A DNA stretch of 64,000 nt, taken from positions 310,001 through 374,000 of the forward strand of contig DBMJ01000016.1 of assembly GCA_002298125.1 (NCBI GenBank). The letters are read 5' to 3'. A program made the translations under genes and the position numbers. This document shows positions 7,507-16,560 of the stretch, one piece after another. The notes under the pieces were generated by a model. It was not told the DNA's origin, did not search any database, and saw nothing but the letters and a program-made list of their open reading frames with translations. Source of the stretch: Clostridium sp. UBA701. GTDB lineage: Bacteria; Bacillota; Clostridia; Clostridiales; Clostridiaceae. Numbering within the stretch: the stretch's first letter is position 1; every line of letters starts with the position of its first letter.

Positions 7507-8541
7507 ATGAATAGCAAATATAAAGTAGCAGTCATTGCTGGTGAAAAGAAAATAGAAGTTGTTGAAAAGACCCTAAAACAGCCTGAGGGTAATCAAGTTC
7601 TTGTTAAAATTGACAGCTGTGCCATTTGCACACTTGAGCAGAGGATGTATAACGGAGTTATGAAGCGTTATCCCTTTGCAGGTGGTCACGAAGCCGCGGG
7701 AACAGTTGTTGCTGTGGGTGGAAGTGTAAGGAATCTCAAGGAAGGGGACAAAGTCGCAGCAAGATTACTGACAAGCTGTGGGGAATGCTATTATTGTAGA
7801 AGTGGTCATGAAAATCAGTGCGTTATATCCTTTAAAGCTGATATCCACGAAGGAATAGGTGGACCAGGTGGTTTTGCAGAATACATGATGGTAGATGCAA
7901 AGACTCTATATAAAATGGCTGATGATTTGGACATGAGCTATGCAGCACTGTCTGAGCCACTTGCGTGCTGTGTCCATAGTATAAACAATGCGAAAATTGA
8001 ACTTGGTAATGATGTAGTCGTTATCGGTAACGGAATCATGGGTGCATTTCATATTCAACTTGCAAAGCTAAGAGGTGCACGTGTCATCGTCTGTGAGGTT
8101 GATGAAGCTCGCCTTGAAAGTGCTAAAAAAATGGGCGCTGATATTCTAATTAACTCAAAAGAGGTTAATGCAATTCAAAAGGTTAAAGAGCTTACAGAGG
8201 GTAGAGGTGCAGATGTTGTGTTCTGTACTGCAGCAATTTCACAACTCGCTGCTGATAGCATTCAGATGGTTGGCAAGCTGGGACGTGTTGTGATGTATTC
8301 CTCTTTCCATCCAGACAAGCCTATAGAGTTAAACGTCAACAGTGTACATTCCACAGAAATGAATATTACAGGTGCTGTAAATGCCAATACACGTGATTTT
8401 TTAGTGGCAACGAGACTGCTATCAAACAGGATAATTGACCCATCCTTGCTTGTTTCAGAAATTGTACCATTTGAAAAGATCGAATATGCTTTTGAGCGTG
8501 CAATAGATCCGAAGACATATAGAATTATTGTAAAGATGTAG
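7507..8541 (+). CDS. Zinc-dependent medium-chain alcohol/polyol dehydrogenase
   Basis: A 344-residue MDR-family enzyme. The catalytic zinc site is visible as C37 (CAIC) and GGHEAAGTV, and the structural-zinc loop as CGECYYCRSGHENQC. The Rossmann motif VVIGNGIMG (about 172-180) is followed by an acidic residue (CEVDEARL), which favours NAD over NADP. Close relatives include sorbitol, threonine and 2,3-butanediol dehydrogenases, so the substrate is a secondary alcohol or polyol. It is second in the operon behind the aldolase, and the upstream gap holds a tandem duplication that brings its ribosome-binding site. Substrate not identifiable from sequence. Confidence 0.85.
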   Translation: MNSKYKVAVIAGEKKIEVVEKTLKQPEGNQVLVKIDSCAICTLEQRMYNGVMKRYPFAGGHEAAGTVVAVGGSVRNLKEGDKVAARLLTSCGECYYCRSGHENQCVISFKADIHEGIGGPGGFAEYMMVDAKTLYKMADDLDMSYAALSEPLACCVHSINNAKIELGNDVVVIGNGIMGAFHIQLAKLRGARVIVCEVDEARLESAKKMGADILINSKEVNAIQKVKELTEGRGADVVFCTAAISQLAADSIQMVGKLGRVVMYSSFHPDKPIELNVNSVHSTEMNITGAVNANTRDFLVATRLLSNRIIDPSLLVSEIVPFEKIEYAFERAIDPKTYRIIVKM

Positions 8542-8756
8542 AAAATTCTACTTCTGAAGGTGAGCCGGAACACTTAGAAAATTCCGGCAACCCTCGAAAA
8601 AAAGAGCGGCTTTATCCATGTATGAATGAAAATACTGAAGCTTAAACAATACTCAAGGGCTAAGCGCAGCAAAAATGCGTTTACCATATATTCTTAATTG
8701 CTACTGGGGGAGGCTTTGGAATCATAACAGTATTAAAAGAAAAGGGGAGAAGTTTT
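8542..8756 (+). other. Intergenic leader of the permease gene
   Basis: This 215-bp gap has a GCCGGA/TCCGGC hairpin (about 8562-8586) and little else. A frame starting inside it overlaps the permease gene and lacks a ribosome-binding site, so it is not called. I do not recognise a riboswitch. Confidence 0.4.
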
Positions 8757-10118
8757 ATGTCAAACAATCAAAAAGGCAAGCTTGGTTTACTAGACAGCTC
8801 AACTATTCTCATCGGCGGCATGATAGGAAGTGCAATTTTTTCACTTTCAGGCATGACAATTATGAACGCCGGTCCTGCTTCAATTTTATCTTGGATTATT
8901 GCAGCTGTAATTCTCTTTGCATATGGTCTTCAAACAGCTGAACTTTCAACAATTTACCCACAATCAGGCGGTATATTTGTATTCCCTGCAAAAGCACTAG
9001 GGAAAAATCAAAAACAAGGTCGTCTCTGGGGTTGGATTTCAGCCTGGGCATACCTATTCGGCTGCTGGGCAGGTGCTGCTTTCTCTGCAATCTATGTAAG
9101 TATTTACCTTGGAGTTGCTTTTCCAACTCTAGGCAAATATCAGGTTCCAATAGCAATTGCTACAGTTATTATCTGTGGAGTATTGAACTTGGTTAACATG
9201 GCTATTACTGGCAAGGCTAACACGATATTGACATTTGGCCTCGCAGCCACAATGCTTGTATTCATCGCAGTTGCTCTTTTCAGCGGGAAATGGGATGCAA
9301 GTATGTTAACACCTTTCTTCTCACAGGGTTTAGAGGGTACATGGGGATTCATGGGTGCTATTCCAATAGCAATGGTTGCCTATGGTTCAATAGTAGCGGT
9401 AGCATTCATGGTTGGAGAGATTAAAGACCCAAATAAAACAGTTCCAAAGGCTATGTCAATTGCAATGCTTATCGTTGTGACTCTCTATGTTTTAGTAATG
9501 GTTTCAGTACTTGGCCTTGTTTCTTCTCAGTTCCTACAGCAGAATCCAGGCATGGCTTATATTCCACTTTATGCAGCAGCGTTCACAAAGCTTGCAGGTA
9601 TTCCATGGCTCACAAAGCTTATCTCTGTTTCGGCAGTTTTGGCTCTAATAACAACAATCCTTGTTGTTATGGCTCTGGCAGCTCGTTCTATACAGGCTTG
9701 TGCTGATAGTGGAATACTTCCTAAATTCCTTGCAAATAACGCGGAAAAGACTGGTGTGCCAGTAAACGCACAAATACTTGTTATGTTGCTTGTTGGTGTT
9801 ACTGCTTCTTTCCCAAGTTTTACAAATTTAATTGTTAATCTTGGTTCATTATGCAATGCTATGGTGGTTGCTATAGTTTGTTTGACCGTCATTGCAGCCC
9901 GCAAAAAGAACGCATATGTTCACGGAAACTTTAGGGCTCCTGGCGGGAACATTCTTCCAATTATAACCTTGATCATTCTGGTTGCCTCTTACATACCTGG
10001 TATTCTTAATGGTGGCTGGAAGCTTTGGGCATGGACAGCTGGTTACTTCGCAATTGGTATGATTATTTACCTTATAGGCACGAGAAAACTTGACTCAAAC
10101 AAAACCATGGAAATGTAA
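8757..10118 (+). CDS. APC-family amino acid/amine permease
   Basis: At 453 residues with about 12 hydrophobic segments, this is a proton-coupled APC-superfamily transporter in the cytoplasmic membrane. The N-terminal helix 1 carries the broken-helix motif GGMIGSAIF (about 20-28), where the substrate amino and carboxyl groups bind, and a second conserved stretch PQSGGIFVFPAKALG follows. Position in the operon suggests it brings in the amine or amino-acid-like substrate that the downstream aldehyde dehydrogenase and reductase component B process. The start follows AAAAGGGGAG by six bases. A hairpin follows its stop. Confidence 0.9.
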   Translation: MSNNQKGKLGLLDSSTILIGGMIGSAIFSLSGMTIMNAGPASILSWIIAAVILFAYGLQTAELSTIYPQSGGIFVFPAKALGKNQKQGRLWGWISAWAYLFGCWAGAAFSAIYVSIYLGVAFPTLGKYQVPIAIATVIICGVLNLVNMAITGKANTILTFGLAATMLVFIAVALFSGKWDASMLTPFFSQGLEGTWGFMGAIPIAMVAYGSIVAVAFMVGEIKDPNKTVPKAMSIAMLIVVTLYVLVMVSVLGLVSSQFLQQNPGMAYIPLYAAAFTKLAGIPWLTKLISVSAVLALITTILVVMALAARSIQACADSGILPKFLANNAEKTGVPVNAQILVMLLVGVTASFPSFTNLIVNLGSLCNAMVVAIVCLTVIAARKKNAYVHGNFRAPGGNILPIITLIILVASYIPGILNGGWKLWAWTAGYFAIGMIIYLIGTRKLDSNKTMEM

Positions 10119-10147
10119 ATTATTCATGTAATAAAATAACCTTTTCA

Positions 10148-10177
10148 TTCTGCCATGCGGGTAACCGCATGGCGGAA
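10148..10177 (+). terminator. Strong hairpin after the permease gene, no U-tract
   Basis: TTCTGCCATGCGG (10148-10160), loop GTAA, CCGCATGGCGGAA (10165-10177) form a 13-bp stem with one G-U pair. No run of U follows, so it probably stabilises or processes the operon mRNA rather than ending it. Confidence 0.5.
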
Positions 10178-10208
10178 TTACTAAATACGGAAAAGGAGTA
10201 AACTTATT

Positions 10209-11099
10209 ATGAAATATATAAGTGGAAATGATTTTAATATGAGCAGCACCTGTGTTGCTTTTGGAAGCTTTGATGGTGTACATGTGGGCCATTGTGCTGT
10301 TATTAACAAATTACTTGAAACATCAAAACAGGGCCTTACATCGGTTGTTTTGAGCTATGAGTATGATGAATCACTGCTAAATGGGAAGAAAATTCTTTCT
10401 ACTGAGGCAGAAAAACAGTATCTTTTGAATAAAAATGGTCCAGAAGTGATGATTTCATATAAAATTGACCAGCAAAACAAGGACATTTCCCTTGAATGCT
10501 TTATTAAAGTGATTTTGTTAGATAGGCTGGGAGCAAAGATAATTGTAGCAGGCACTGATCATTGCAACATTAATGTACTGCGTAAATGTGCTAAAAAATA
10601 TGGTTATACACTTGTTGAATGTGACACTGTATTGGCTGATGGTGAGCCTGTGACATCGGAGCGCATTGCAAAGGAGCTTGAAGGGGGCAGTCTTAAAAAG
10701 GCAAATGAACTTCTAGGACATCCATATTTGCTCTTAGGTAAGGTTATGCATGGTAAGGCACTTGGCAGAACCGTAGGTATGCCTACAGCAAACCTTGGCT
10801 TTAGTCAGTATAAACAGCTGCCTACATATGGTGTTTTCGGAACTCTTTCAGAAATTGACGGTAAAGACGTGAAGGGCCTTACCAATATCGGACAGCGTCC
10901 ATCTGTTGACAATTATAACTATGTAACGATAGAGACCTTCCTGCTTGATTTTTCAGGTGATTTATATGACAAGACAATTGCTCTTGAAATTCACGCATAC
11001 ATTAGAGGAGTGCTAAAATTCAACAGCCTTGAAGAGGTAAAGTCACAGGTCAACAAGGATGTGGAATCAATCAGAGCTTATCTTGACAAAATAGCTTGA
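10209..11099 (+). CDS. RibF-type riboflavin kinase / FAD synthetase paralogue
   Basis: A 296-residue protein with both RibF domains. The N-terminal nucleotidyltransferase domain has FGSFDGVHVGH (about 18-28), its HxGH-type ATP site, and SERIAKELEGG. The C-terminal riboflavin kinase domain has GKALGRTVGMPTANLGF (about 183-199), TYGVF and IGQRPS. RibF makes FMN and FAD. A housekeeping ribF is normally beside truB/rpsO, so a copy here, inside a catabolic operon, is probably a second, substrate-induced one supplying flavin cofactor to the pathway. The start is ATG behind AAAAGGAG. Family is certain; reason for its placement is inference. Confidence 0.85.
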   Translation: MKYISGNDFNMSSTCVAFGSFDGVHVGHCAVINKLLETSKQGLTSVVLSYEYDESLLNGKKILSTEAEKQYLLNKNGPEVMISYKIDQQNKDISLECFIKVILLDRLGAKIIVAGTDHCNINVLRKCAKKYGYTLVECDTVLADGEPVTSERIAKELEGGSLKKANELLGHPYLLLGKVMHGKALGRTVGMPTANLGFSQYKQLPTYGVFGTLSEIDGKDVKGLTNIGQRPSVDNYNYVTIETFLLDFSGDLYDKTIALEIHAYIRGVLKFNSLEEVKSQVNKDVESIRAYLDKIA

Positions 11100-11128
11100 T
11101 ATTAATATTTGAAAAGGGGGAATAAGGT

Positions 11129-12619
11129 TTGAATCCATTATTGTATGTAAAAAAGGAGCCCTACAAGTTATATATTAATGGCGAGTTTGTAGCTTCCGAA
11201 TCAGGTAAAACCTTTGACATTATTAACCCAGTGGATAATCTACCCTTTGCAACAGCCTATAAGGGTGGTGCTGAAGATGTGAAAAAGGCAATACTTGCTG
11301 CCAGGCATGCATATGATGAAGGCCCTTGGGGTAAAATGTCGGCAAAAGAAAGAAGCAAGCTTCTTATTAAAGCAGGACAAATCCTTTCAAAAAGAGTTGA
11401 AGAGTTTGCAACAATAGAGACTCTAGAATGCGGGAAACTTTATATGAGTGCATTGTATTACGAAGCACAGATGAGTGTAGATGCTTTTGAGTACTTTGCA
11501 GGTAAAGCTCGATGTATTGAAGGAAAAGTTGTTCCATGTGAGGCTGGACACTTAAATTATGTGATTTGGCAGCCCTGCGGAGTAGTTGGGGAAATTCTTC
11601 CATGGAATGGACCCTTTATGATGGGTTGTCAAAAAGTATGCTCAATACTTGCAGCAGGCAATACAGTTGTAATCAAACCTTCTTCCTGGGCTTCACTAAG
11701 CATGATGCTAATTGCGGAGGTATTTCATGAAGCTGGTTTCCCAAAAGGTGTAGTGAATGTGGTTACAGGTTCAGGAAATGAAGTTGGGGATGAGCTTGTG
11801 AGAAGTCCACTGGTTGATATGGTGTCTATGACAGGAGGCACAGAGGTAGGTAAGCAAATTATTGGCAGATCTAAAGACACAGTTAAGGACATTGCATTAG
11901 AGCTTGGAGGTAAAAGCCCAAACATTGTTTTTGACGATGTCAATGTGGACGAGGTTGTGAAATGGGCAAGATTTGGATTTACTCTTAACTCGGGACAAGT
12001 CTGTGTATCCGGTACTAGATTAATACTCCATAAAAATATATATGAAGAATTTATAGCAAAGTTAAAGGCAGAATGCGAGAAATTTATACCTGGCAATGGC
12101 TTTGATTATGAAAAAGGTGTAAACTTTAGCACCTTGATTTCAAAAGAGCATGCAAGAAATGTATGGAATTATATAGAGAAAGGAAGGTCAGAGGGCGCAC
12201 GGGTAATTCTTGGCGCAAAACCATATACAGATGCTGAGCTTTCAAAAGGCAATTTTGTTCCACCTACAATTTTTGCTGATGTAACACCGGAAATGACTAT
12301 ATTCAAAGAGGAGATATTCGGTCCTGTTCTGTGCATAACACCTTTCGAAACAGAGGAGGAGGCAATTGAAATTGCAAATGCTACTAAATACGGACTAGCC
12401 GGGTCGGTATTCTCAACGAATATCAAACGTGCTCTGAGGGTTGCGGAGAAGATAAAAGGCGGTCAAATCTACGTTAATACTTATTTTAGCAAAGCTATGA
12501 TAGAATCACCAGGTACAGGCTGGAAGGAAAGCGGAATCGGTGTAGCCGGCATCCAAAAGTATATGATATCAAAGAGCATTTTTGTTGACATGATTGATGG
12601 TAGCATACCACCAGTATAG
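11129..12619 (+). CDS. NAD(P)-dependent aldehyde dehydrogenase (betaine-aldehyde type)
   Basis: A full-length 496-residue ALDH. The catalytic Cys lies in SGQVCVSGT (about residue 292) and the general base Glu in LELGGKSPN (about 258). The NAD-binding region VIKPSSWAS and the FKEEIFGPVL motif are present. Closest in style are betaine-, aminobutyr- and phenylacetaldehyde dehydrogenases. The TTG start at 11129 sits eight bases after GGGGG. With the upstream alcohol dehydrogenase it could turn an alcohol into a carboxylate through the aldehyde, the form a reductase component B would accept (for example an N-substituted glycine). That link is inference. Confidence 0.9.
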   Translation: MNPLLYVKKEPYKLYINGEFVASESGKTFDIINPVDNLPFATAYKGGAEDVKKAILAARHAYDEGPWGKMSAKERSKLLIKAGQILSKRVEEFATIETLECGKLYMSALYYEAQMSVDAFEYFAGKARCIEGKVVPCEAGHLNYVIWQPCGVVGEILPWNGPFMMGCQKVCSILAAGNTVVIKPSSWASLSMMLIAEVFHEAGFPKGVVNVVTGSGNEVGDELVRSPLVDMVSMTGGTEVGKQIIGRSKDTVKDIALELGGKSPNIVFDDVNVDEVVKWARFGFTLNSGQVCVSGTRLILHKNIYEEFIAKLKAECEKFIPGNGFDYEKGVNFSTLISKEHARNVWNYIEKGRSEGARVILGAKPYTDAELSKGNFVPPTIFADVTPEMTIFKEEIFGPVLCITPFETEEEAIEIANATKYGLAGSVFSTNIKRALRVAEKIKGGQIYVNTYFSKAMIESPGTGWKESGIGVAGIQKYMISKSIFVDMIDGSIPPV

Positions 12620-12666
12620 TTATCTAGATATAAGGAACAAAAAAGCTATTGAAGGGAGTGTTTTTT

Positions 12667-14001
12667 TTGGCTGTATTCAAAGCAGTGCACTATATCAATC
12701 AATTCTATGCAGGACTTGGCGGAGAAACTATGGCAGATGTGGGGCTCAGTGTTCTAAAGGAAAAGAAGGGGCCTGCATTAGGCTTAGAGAAGCTTTGGAA
12801 TGGTGAGATGGAAGTAGTGAATATAATTGTCTGCGGGGACAATTATATTAATAATGATGATAACTTTCAAGATATCACATCTGATATCAAGGAGATTATA
12901 GATAAGGAAAAGCCTGATGTATTCATTGCAGGGCCAGCATTTAATGCAGGGCGTTATGGAGTTGCCTGCGCAAAGATGTGTGACTATGTGAAAAAGGAGT
13001 TTGGAATACCAAGTGTAACAGCTATGTGGCATGAAAATCCAGCAGTGGACATGTATGTAAGGGATAATTACATTATGCCCACAAGCGAAACAGCTGCTGG
13101 TATGTCAAAATCCCTGCCGCTACTGGCAAAGTTAGCCTTGAAGCTTGCGAAGAAGGAAACTATAGGGTCATCAAGATTTGAAGGATATCTTAGAACTGGA
13201 CATAGATATAACGAATATCACGAAAAAACAGGAGCTGAAAGGGTAGTTGATATATTGATGAAGAAGCTAACCTGTAAGCCATATGTCACTGAGATACCTC
13301 TGAGGGGCTTTGAGACCGTGGCACCAGCCTCTAAAATTATAGAACTAAAAGATGCAACCATTGCACTTATCACAACAGGTGGTCTTGTACCAATGGGTAA
13401 TCCTGATAAAATAAGGCAGGCATTTGCAGTTACATACGGCAGATATGATATTGAAGGGTTAGTCTCCCTAAACAAGGGGGTTTATGAATCCATTCATGGA
13501 GGATATGATACTACTTTTGCCACCAATGATCCTCATCGCCTTATTCCCTTAGATGAAGCAAGAGCTCTAGAGAAGGATGGAGTAATAGGTGGTATATATA
13601 AATATTTCTTCACCACCTGTGGAGTAGGAACCAATATTGAAAGCAGCAAGGACATGGGAAGAGGAATAGCAGCTGAATTGAAAAATGCAGGGGTGAGTGC
13701 TGCAATACTCACGACCACCTGAGGAACCTGTACACGTTGCGGTGCAACAATAGCAAAGGAATTGGACAGAGCTTTAATCCCAAATGTTCATATAACAGCC
13801 TTTACATCAATAGCCTTTAATGTAGGGGCCAATAGAATAGTGTTCGGAGGCGATTTCACTTCACCTACTGGTAATCCAGACCTACCCTTGGAAAGAGAAA
13901 AGGCATATAGACGTAAGATACTTGAGAAGGCACTTGAGGCATTAACACAGGATGTACAAGGTCCTACTATATTTGCAGTTGATGAAAGCAGGGAGGGATA
14001 A
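12667..14001 (+). CDS. Selenocysteine-containing reductase component B (GrdB/GrdF/GrdH family)
   Basis: Component B of glycine, sarcosine or betaine reductase binds the substrate amine and passes a carboxymethyl group to the selenoprotein GrdA. The frame stops at TGA 13720-13722 but continues in phase to 14001. The junction reads AAILTTT-U-GTCTRCGATIAKEL, the known Sec site of this family, so UGA is read as selenocysteine (residue 352 of 444). A hairpin GTTGC-GGT-GCAAC (13736-13748) sits 13 bases after the UGA as a candidate SECIS element. The N-terminus, AVHYINQFYAGLGGE, is typical. The TTG at 12667 is preferred, with GGGAG eight bases upstream. Paired with the alpha/beta subunit gene next door. 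Substrate cannot be told; component A and C genes are not in the window. Confidence 0.92.
13720..13748 (+). promoter_or_regulatory. UGA selenocysteine codon and candidate SECIS hairpin
   Basis: In-frame TGA (13720-13722) followed after 13 bases by GTTGC (13736-13740), loop GGT, GCAAC (13744-13748). Bacterial SECIS elements lie within the coding sequence just downstream of UGA and present G/U in the apical loop for SelB, which fits. Confidence 0.7.
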
Positions 14002-14005
14002 GAAA

Positions 14006-15316
14006 GTGGAGTTAAGAAGACAATATTTTAATGTAAAAGATGCATTGTGGGGTGATAGAACATCCCTCTCAGATGGTATTCTTACTATTTGTAAGCAGGA
14101 GCTGAAGGAGCAGGTAAGGTCACTTTTCAAGGCAGTTGAGGATATTGACTTTGAAATTGTAAAGCCTGGAGAAAACACCCGTATTGTACACTTGCTTGAT
14201 ACCCTCCAGCCTATGTATAAGGTAGGGGGCAGCGGGATGCAGTATTCTGGATTTTTCGGAAGTCCAGTTACAGTTGGCGAGGGTGTTACAAATATGCTTA
14301 CAGGGTTTACTGTTATGGAGAGTGCAGCATTACCATGGGATGAGTCAAGCGCAAGCAGTGGGTTGCTTTATCCACGTGATGCCATAATGGACATGACAGG
14401 ACCCATAGCAGGCTTTACACCCTTTAGTGAAACCTTAAATCTTGTCATTTTATATAAGCTGGCAAAGAATAAATCATCTATAGAGTATGATAATGACATA
14501 CGGCTTATAGGAATTAAGATTTCTACTTATCTAGCCTCACTGACAGTGGATATGGTACCAGATGAAAGTATCTGTTACACCATTGATGATGTGAACCCAG
14601 AACTACCTAATGTTGTTTTAGTATGGCAATGCCAAAATCAGGGGCCATATGCAAACACATTTTTATATGGTCAAAGTATTGACAACCTTGTACCTACGCT
14701 GCTGCATCCTAATGAGCTATTGGATGGCTGCGTAGTAAGCGGTAACTATGTATGGCCTGCTTTTAAGGTGCCGACCTATTTACATGTCAATCATCCAATA
14801 GTTATGGAGCTATACAAAAATCACGGGAAAACCTTGAATTTTAGGGGTGTAATATTCTGTCGTAGTCATAATCCAACCAATTGGCACAAGGAGAGGTGTG
14901 CAAACTTTAATGTAAAGCTTGCAAAATATCTGAATGCCAACGGACTCATCATGGCCTGGGAAGGAGGAGGCAATGCTGCTGTTGATGGGATGCTTACCAT
15001 ACAATGTGCGGAGAAAAGGGGTATCAAAGCTTCGGCCATAACCTTTGAATTTGGTGGAGTTGATGGCACAGAAGGCATACTCCTAGTTGATGATGTCCCA
15101 GAAGCGGATGCCATTATAAGCGGTGGTTCTATCGAAAAGCATTACTGTTTGCCGGAGGTTGAAAGAGTGGTTGGAGGGGATGTTCTTAGGCTAAACAAGG
15201 AGTCTGGAGGATATTTTCCACCTTCTTACAAAGCCATTGAATTTGAAAATACCACACATCTTTATTTGTCTGGCAATCAATCTGGACACAGCAGGCTTTT
15301 TGCTGAAGCATACTGA
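14006..15316 (+). CDS. Reductase component B alpha/beta proprotein (GrdE/GrdG/GrdI family)
   Basis: This 436-residue proprotein partners the selenoprotein encoded four bases upstream. Family members are cleaved at an internal Cys, generating a pyruvoyl group that binds the substrate amine. The expected site is VLVWQCQNQGP, with Cys209. Other conserved stretches are VHLLDTLQPMYKVGGSG, YANTFLYGQSIDNLVP, RSHNPTNWHKER and FEFGGVDGTEG. GTG at 14006 is chosen because GGGAGGG lies eight bases before it; the open frame reaches back into the upstream gene. It ends the operon, and repeat copy B starts nine bases after its stop. Confidence 0.92.
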   Translation: MELRRQYFNVKDALWGDRTSLSDGILTICKQELKEQVRSLFKAVEDIDFEIVKPGENTRIVHLLDTLQPMYKVGGSGMQYSGFFGSPVTVGEGVTNMLTGFTVMESAALPWDESSASSGLLYPRDAIMDMTGPIAGFTPFSETLNLVILYKLAKNKSSIEYDNDIRLIGIKISTYLASLTVDMVPDESICYTIDDVNPELPNVVLVWQCQNQGPYANTFLYGQSIDNLVPTLLHPNELLDGCVVSGNYVWPAFKVPTYLHVNHPIVMELYKNHGKTLNFRGVIFCRSHNPTNWHKERCANFNVKLAKYLNANGLIMAWEGGGNAAVDGMLTIQCAEKRGIKASAITFEFGGVDGTEGILLVDDVPEADAIISGGSIEKHYCLPEVERVVGGDVLRLNKESGGYFPPSYKAIEFENTTHLYLSGNQSGHSRLFAEAY

Positions 15317-15324
15317 TATATATA

Positions 15325-15405
15325 TTTTAATGGCAGCCACATGAGTTATAACTTATTGCACAACGGTTCCTTTAACTGATTATAATACTAGTAAATATTT
15401 TAAAT
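15325..15405 (+). repeat. REP-like repeat, long copy B
   Basis: An 81-bp copy sharing 78 positions with copy C (16401-16481). Its first part (15329-15357) is the 29-bp core with palindrome AGTTATAACT. The extension contains TTGCAC followed after 19 bp by TATAAT, a promoter-like pair pointing at the gene at 15570. Confidence 0.9.
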
Positions 15406-15569
15406 GAAGAAATTTTTGATTCATCAAACTATAAACTCAACTAAAATTCTTAATATTTAGTAGTAACATTATTTCTAGTTCTTTATATTATGTAGTGGGA
15501 GAAGGAAAGATTAACCCAAACACAGAAAAAGATTATTTTTGCAATTATCAACAACAAGAGGTGAAATAA

Positions 15570-16295
15570 TTGGCTATTAATTTTGGAATTGCTAATAATT
15601 ACAACCTATTTATATTAGGGAATATAAATATGAGTAATTCCAATTGGGCTTTTGCAAGAGAAGCGGGGCTTGGATTAAATTGGCTTAATGGTATAGCTGC
15701 AAGGAGAACTGGTGCAACTACAACAACCACAACTACAACAAATACATCAACAACTTCAACCACCACTAGTGCTTCAAATATGCAAAATGCACTGGCAGAT
15801 GTTGTTGAGTCAATTTCATTAGAAAAAGCGGCATTAGCACACATTATTAATGCTGAAATTGATGAGATTAAAAAAGCTTTAGTTATTGCAACAAATATTC
15901 ATGAGCTTAAGGAATTGAAAAGCTCAGTTAGGGATACTTTTGTAAGTGTAAGAGAAATGTTGATGTTGTTGCAATTTAAATTGGAGCAAGCAAGAAAAAT
16001 AATAGATAAAAACAAGGAGATGTTTTGTATGTCAGCACCAGTAATAGAAACACCTGCAAGTCCAGTAAGTAGAGCTCAAGCAGTAGCAGATATAATTGAA
16101 TCAATAGCATTAGAGGAAACAGGAATAGCCCATATATTAAATGCAGAGGGAGAGAAAATCCAAACTGGAGCAGCTATTGCAAGAAGTGTAGCTGATTTGG
16201 TTAGTGTTAATGCTTCAGTAAAAGACACATTAGCAAATGTTGTTAAATCTCAGATGCTATTACAGTTTAAACTAGAAGAAATAGCTAAGTTCTAA
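15570..16295 (+). CDS. Putative surface-associated protein with a duplicated helical domain
   Basis: Not assigned to a characterised family. The 241-residue protein begins MAINFGIANNYNLFILGNIN, similar to the start of choice-of-anchor A surface domains, but that domain is cut short. A threonine-rich linker (about 50-70) follows, then two related helical segments of about 70 residues (about 72-145 and 168-241), each with an ESI-LE--A-AHI-NAE-I pattern and ending LLQFKLE. The TTG start follows AGAGGTG. Related helical repeats occur in clostridial and bacillar surface or spore-coat proteins, from memory. Its gene is bracketed by direct repeat copies B and C, suggesting it moved as a unit. Confidence 0.6.
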   Translation: MAINFGIANNYNLFILGNINMSNSNWAFAREAGLGLNWLNGIAARRTGATTTTTTTTNTSTTSTTTSASNMQNALADVVESISLEKAALAHIINAEIDEIKKALVIATNIHELKELKSSVRDTFVSVREMLMLLQFKLEQARKIIDKNKEMFCMSAPVIETPASPVSRAQAVADIIESIALEETGIAHILNAEGEKIQTGAAIARSVADLVSVNASVKDTLANVVKSQMLLQFKLEEIAKF

Positions 16296-16400
16296 GCGAA
16301 CTTTATGATTGAGTAACCCTTTGCCTATTAGACAAAATAGATAGTTTAAAAAATTTTTTCATGAGAACCAAGTTTTAATTAAAATTTTAACTTGGTTCTT

Positions 16401-16481
16401 TTTTAATGGCAGCCACATGAGTTATAACTTATTGCACAGCGTTTCCTTTAACTGATTATAATACTAGTAAATATTTGAAAT
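16401..16481 (+). repeat. REP-like repeat, long copy C
   Basis: Same orientation as copy B and 78/81 identical, including the 29-bp core at 16405-16433 and the TTGCAC/TATAAT pair. It lies upstream of the amino-acid ABC transporter genes. Confidence 0.9.
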
Positions 16482-16560
16482 AATCCAAAGTATATTTACT
16501 TTATTACATTAGCATGGTAAAGTATTAAAAGGATAAATGCTAGTAAACGGGGGATGGAAT

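Noticed and set aside
8542..8756. Riboswitch upstream of the permease
   Set aside because: One GCCGGA/TCCGGC hairpin, but no conserved motif of any class I know and no terminator or sequestered ribosome-binding site.
8675..8941. 88-codon frame overlapping the permease start
   Set aside because: No ribosome-binding site, low-complexity content, and overlap with a clear permease gene in another frame.
12649..13722. Component B gene as a pseudogene with premature stop at 13720
   Set aside because: The TGA is exactly at the family's selenocysteine site, the downstream frame is conserved, and a SECIS-like hairpin follows.
13762..14001. Separate 79-residue protein
   Set aside because: It is the C-terminal part of the selenoprotein in the same frame.
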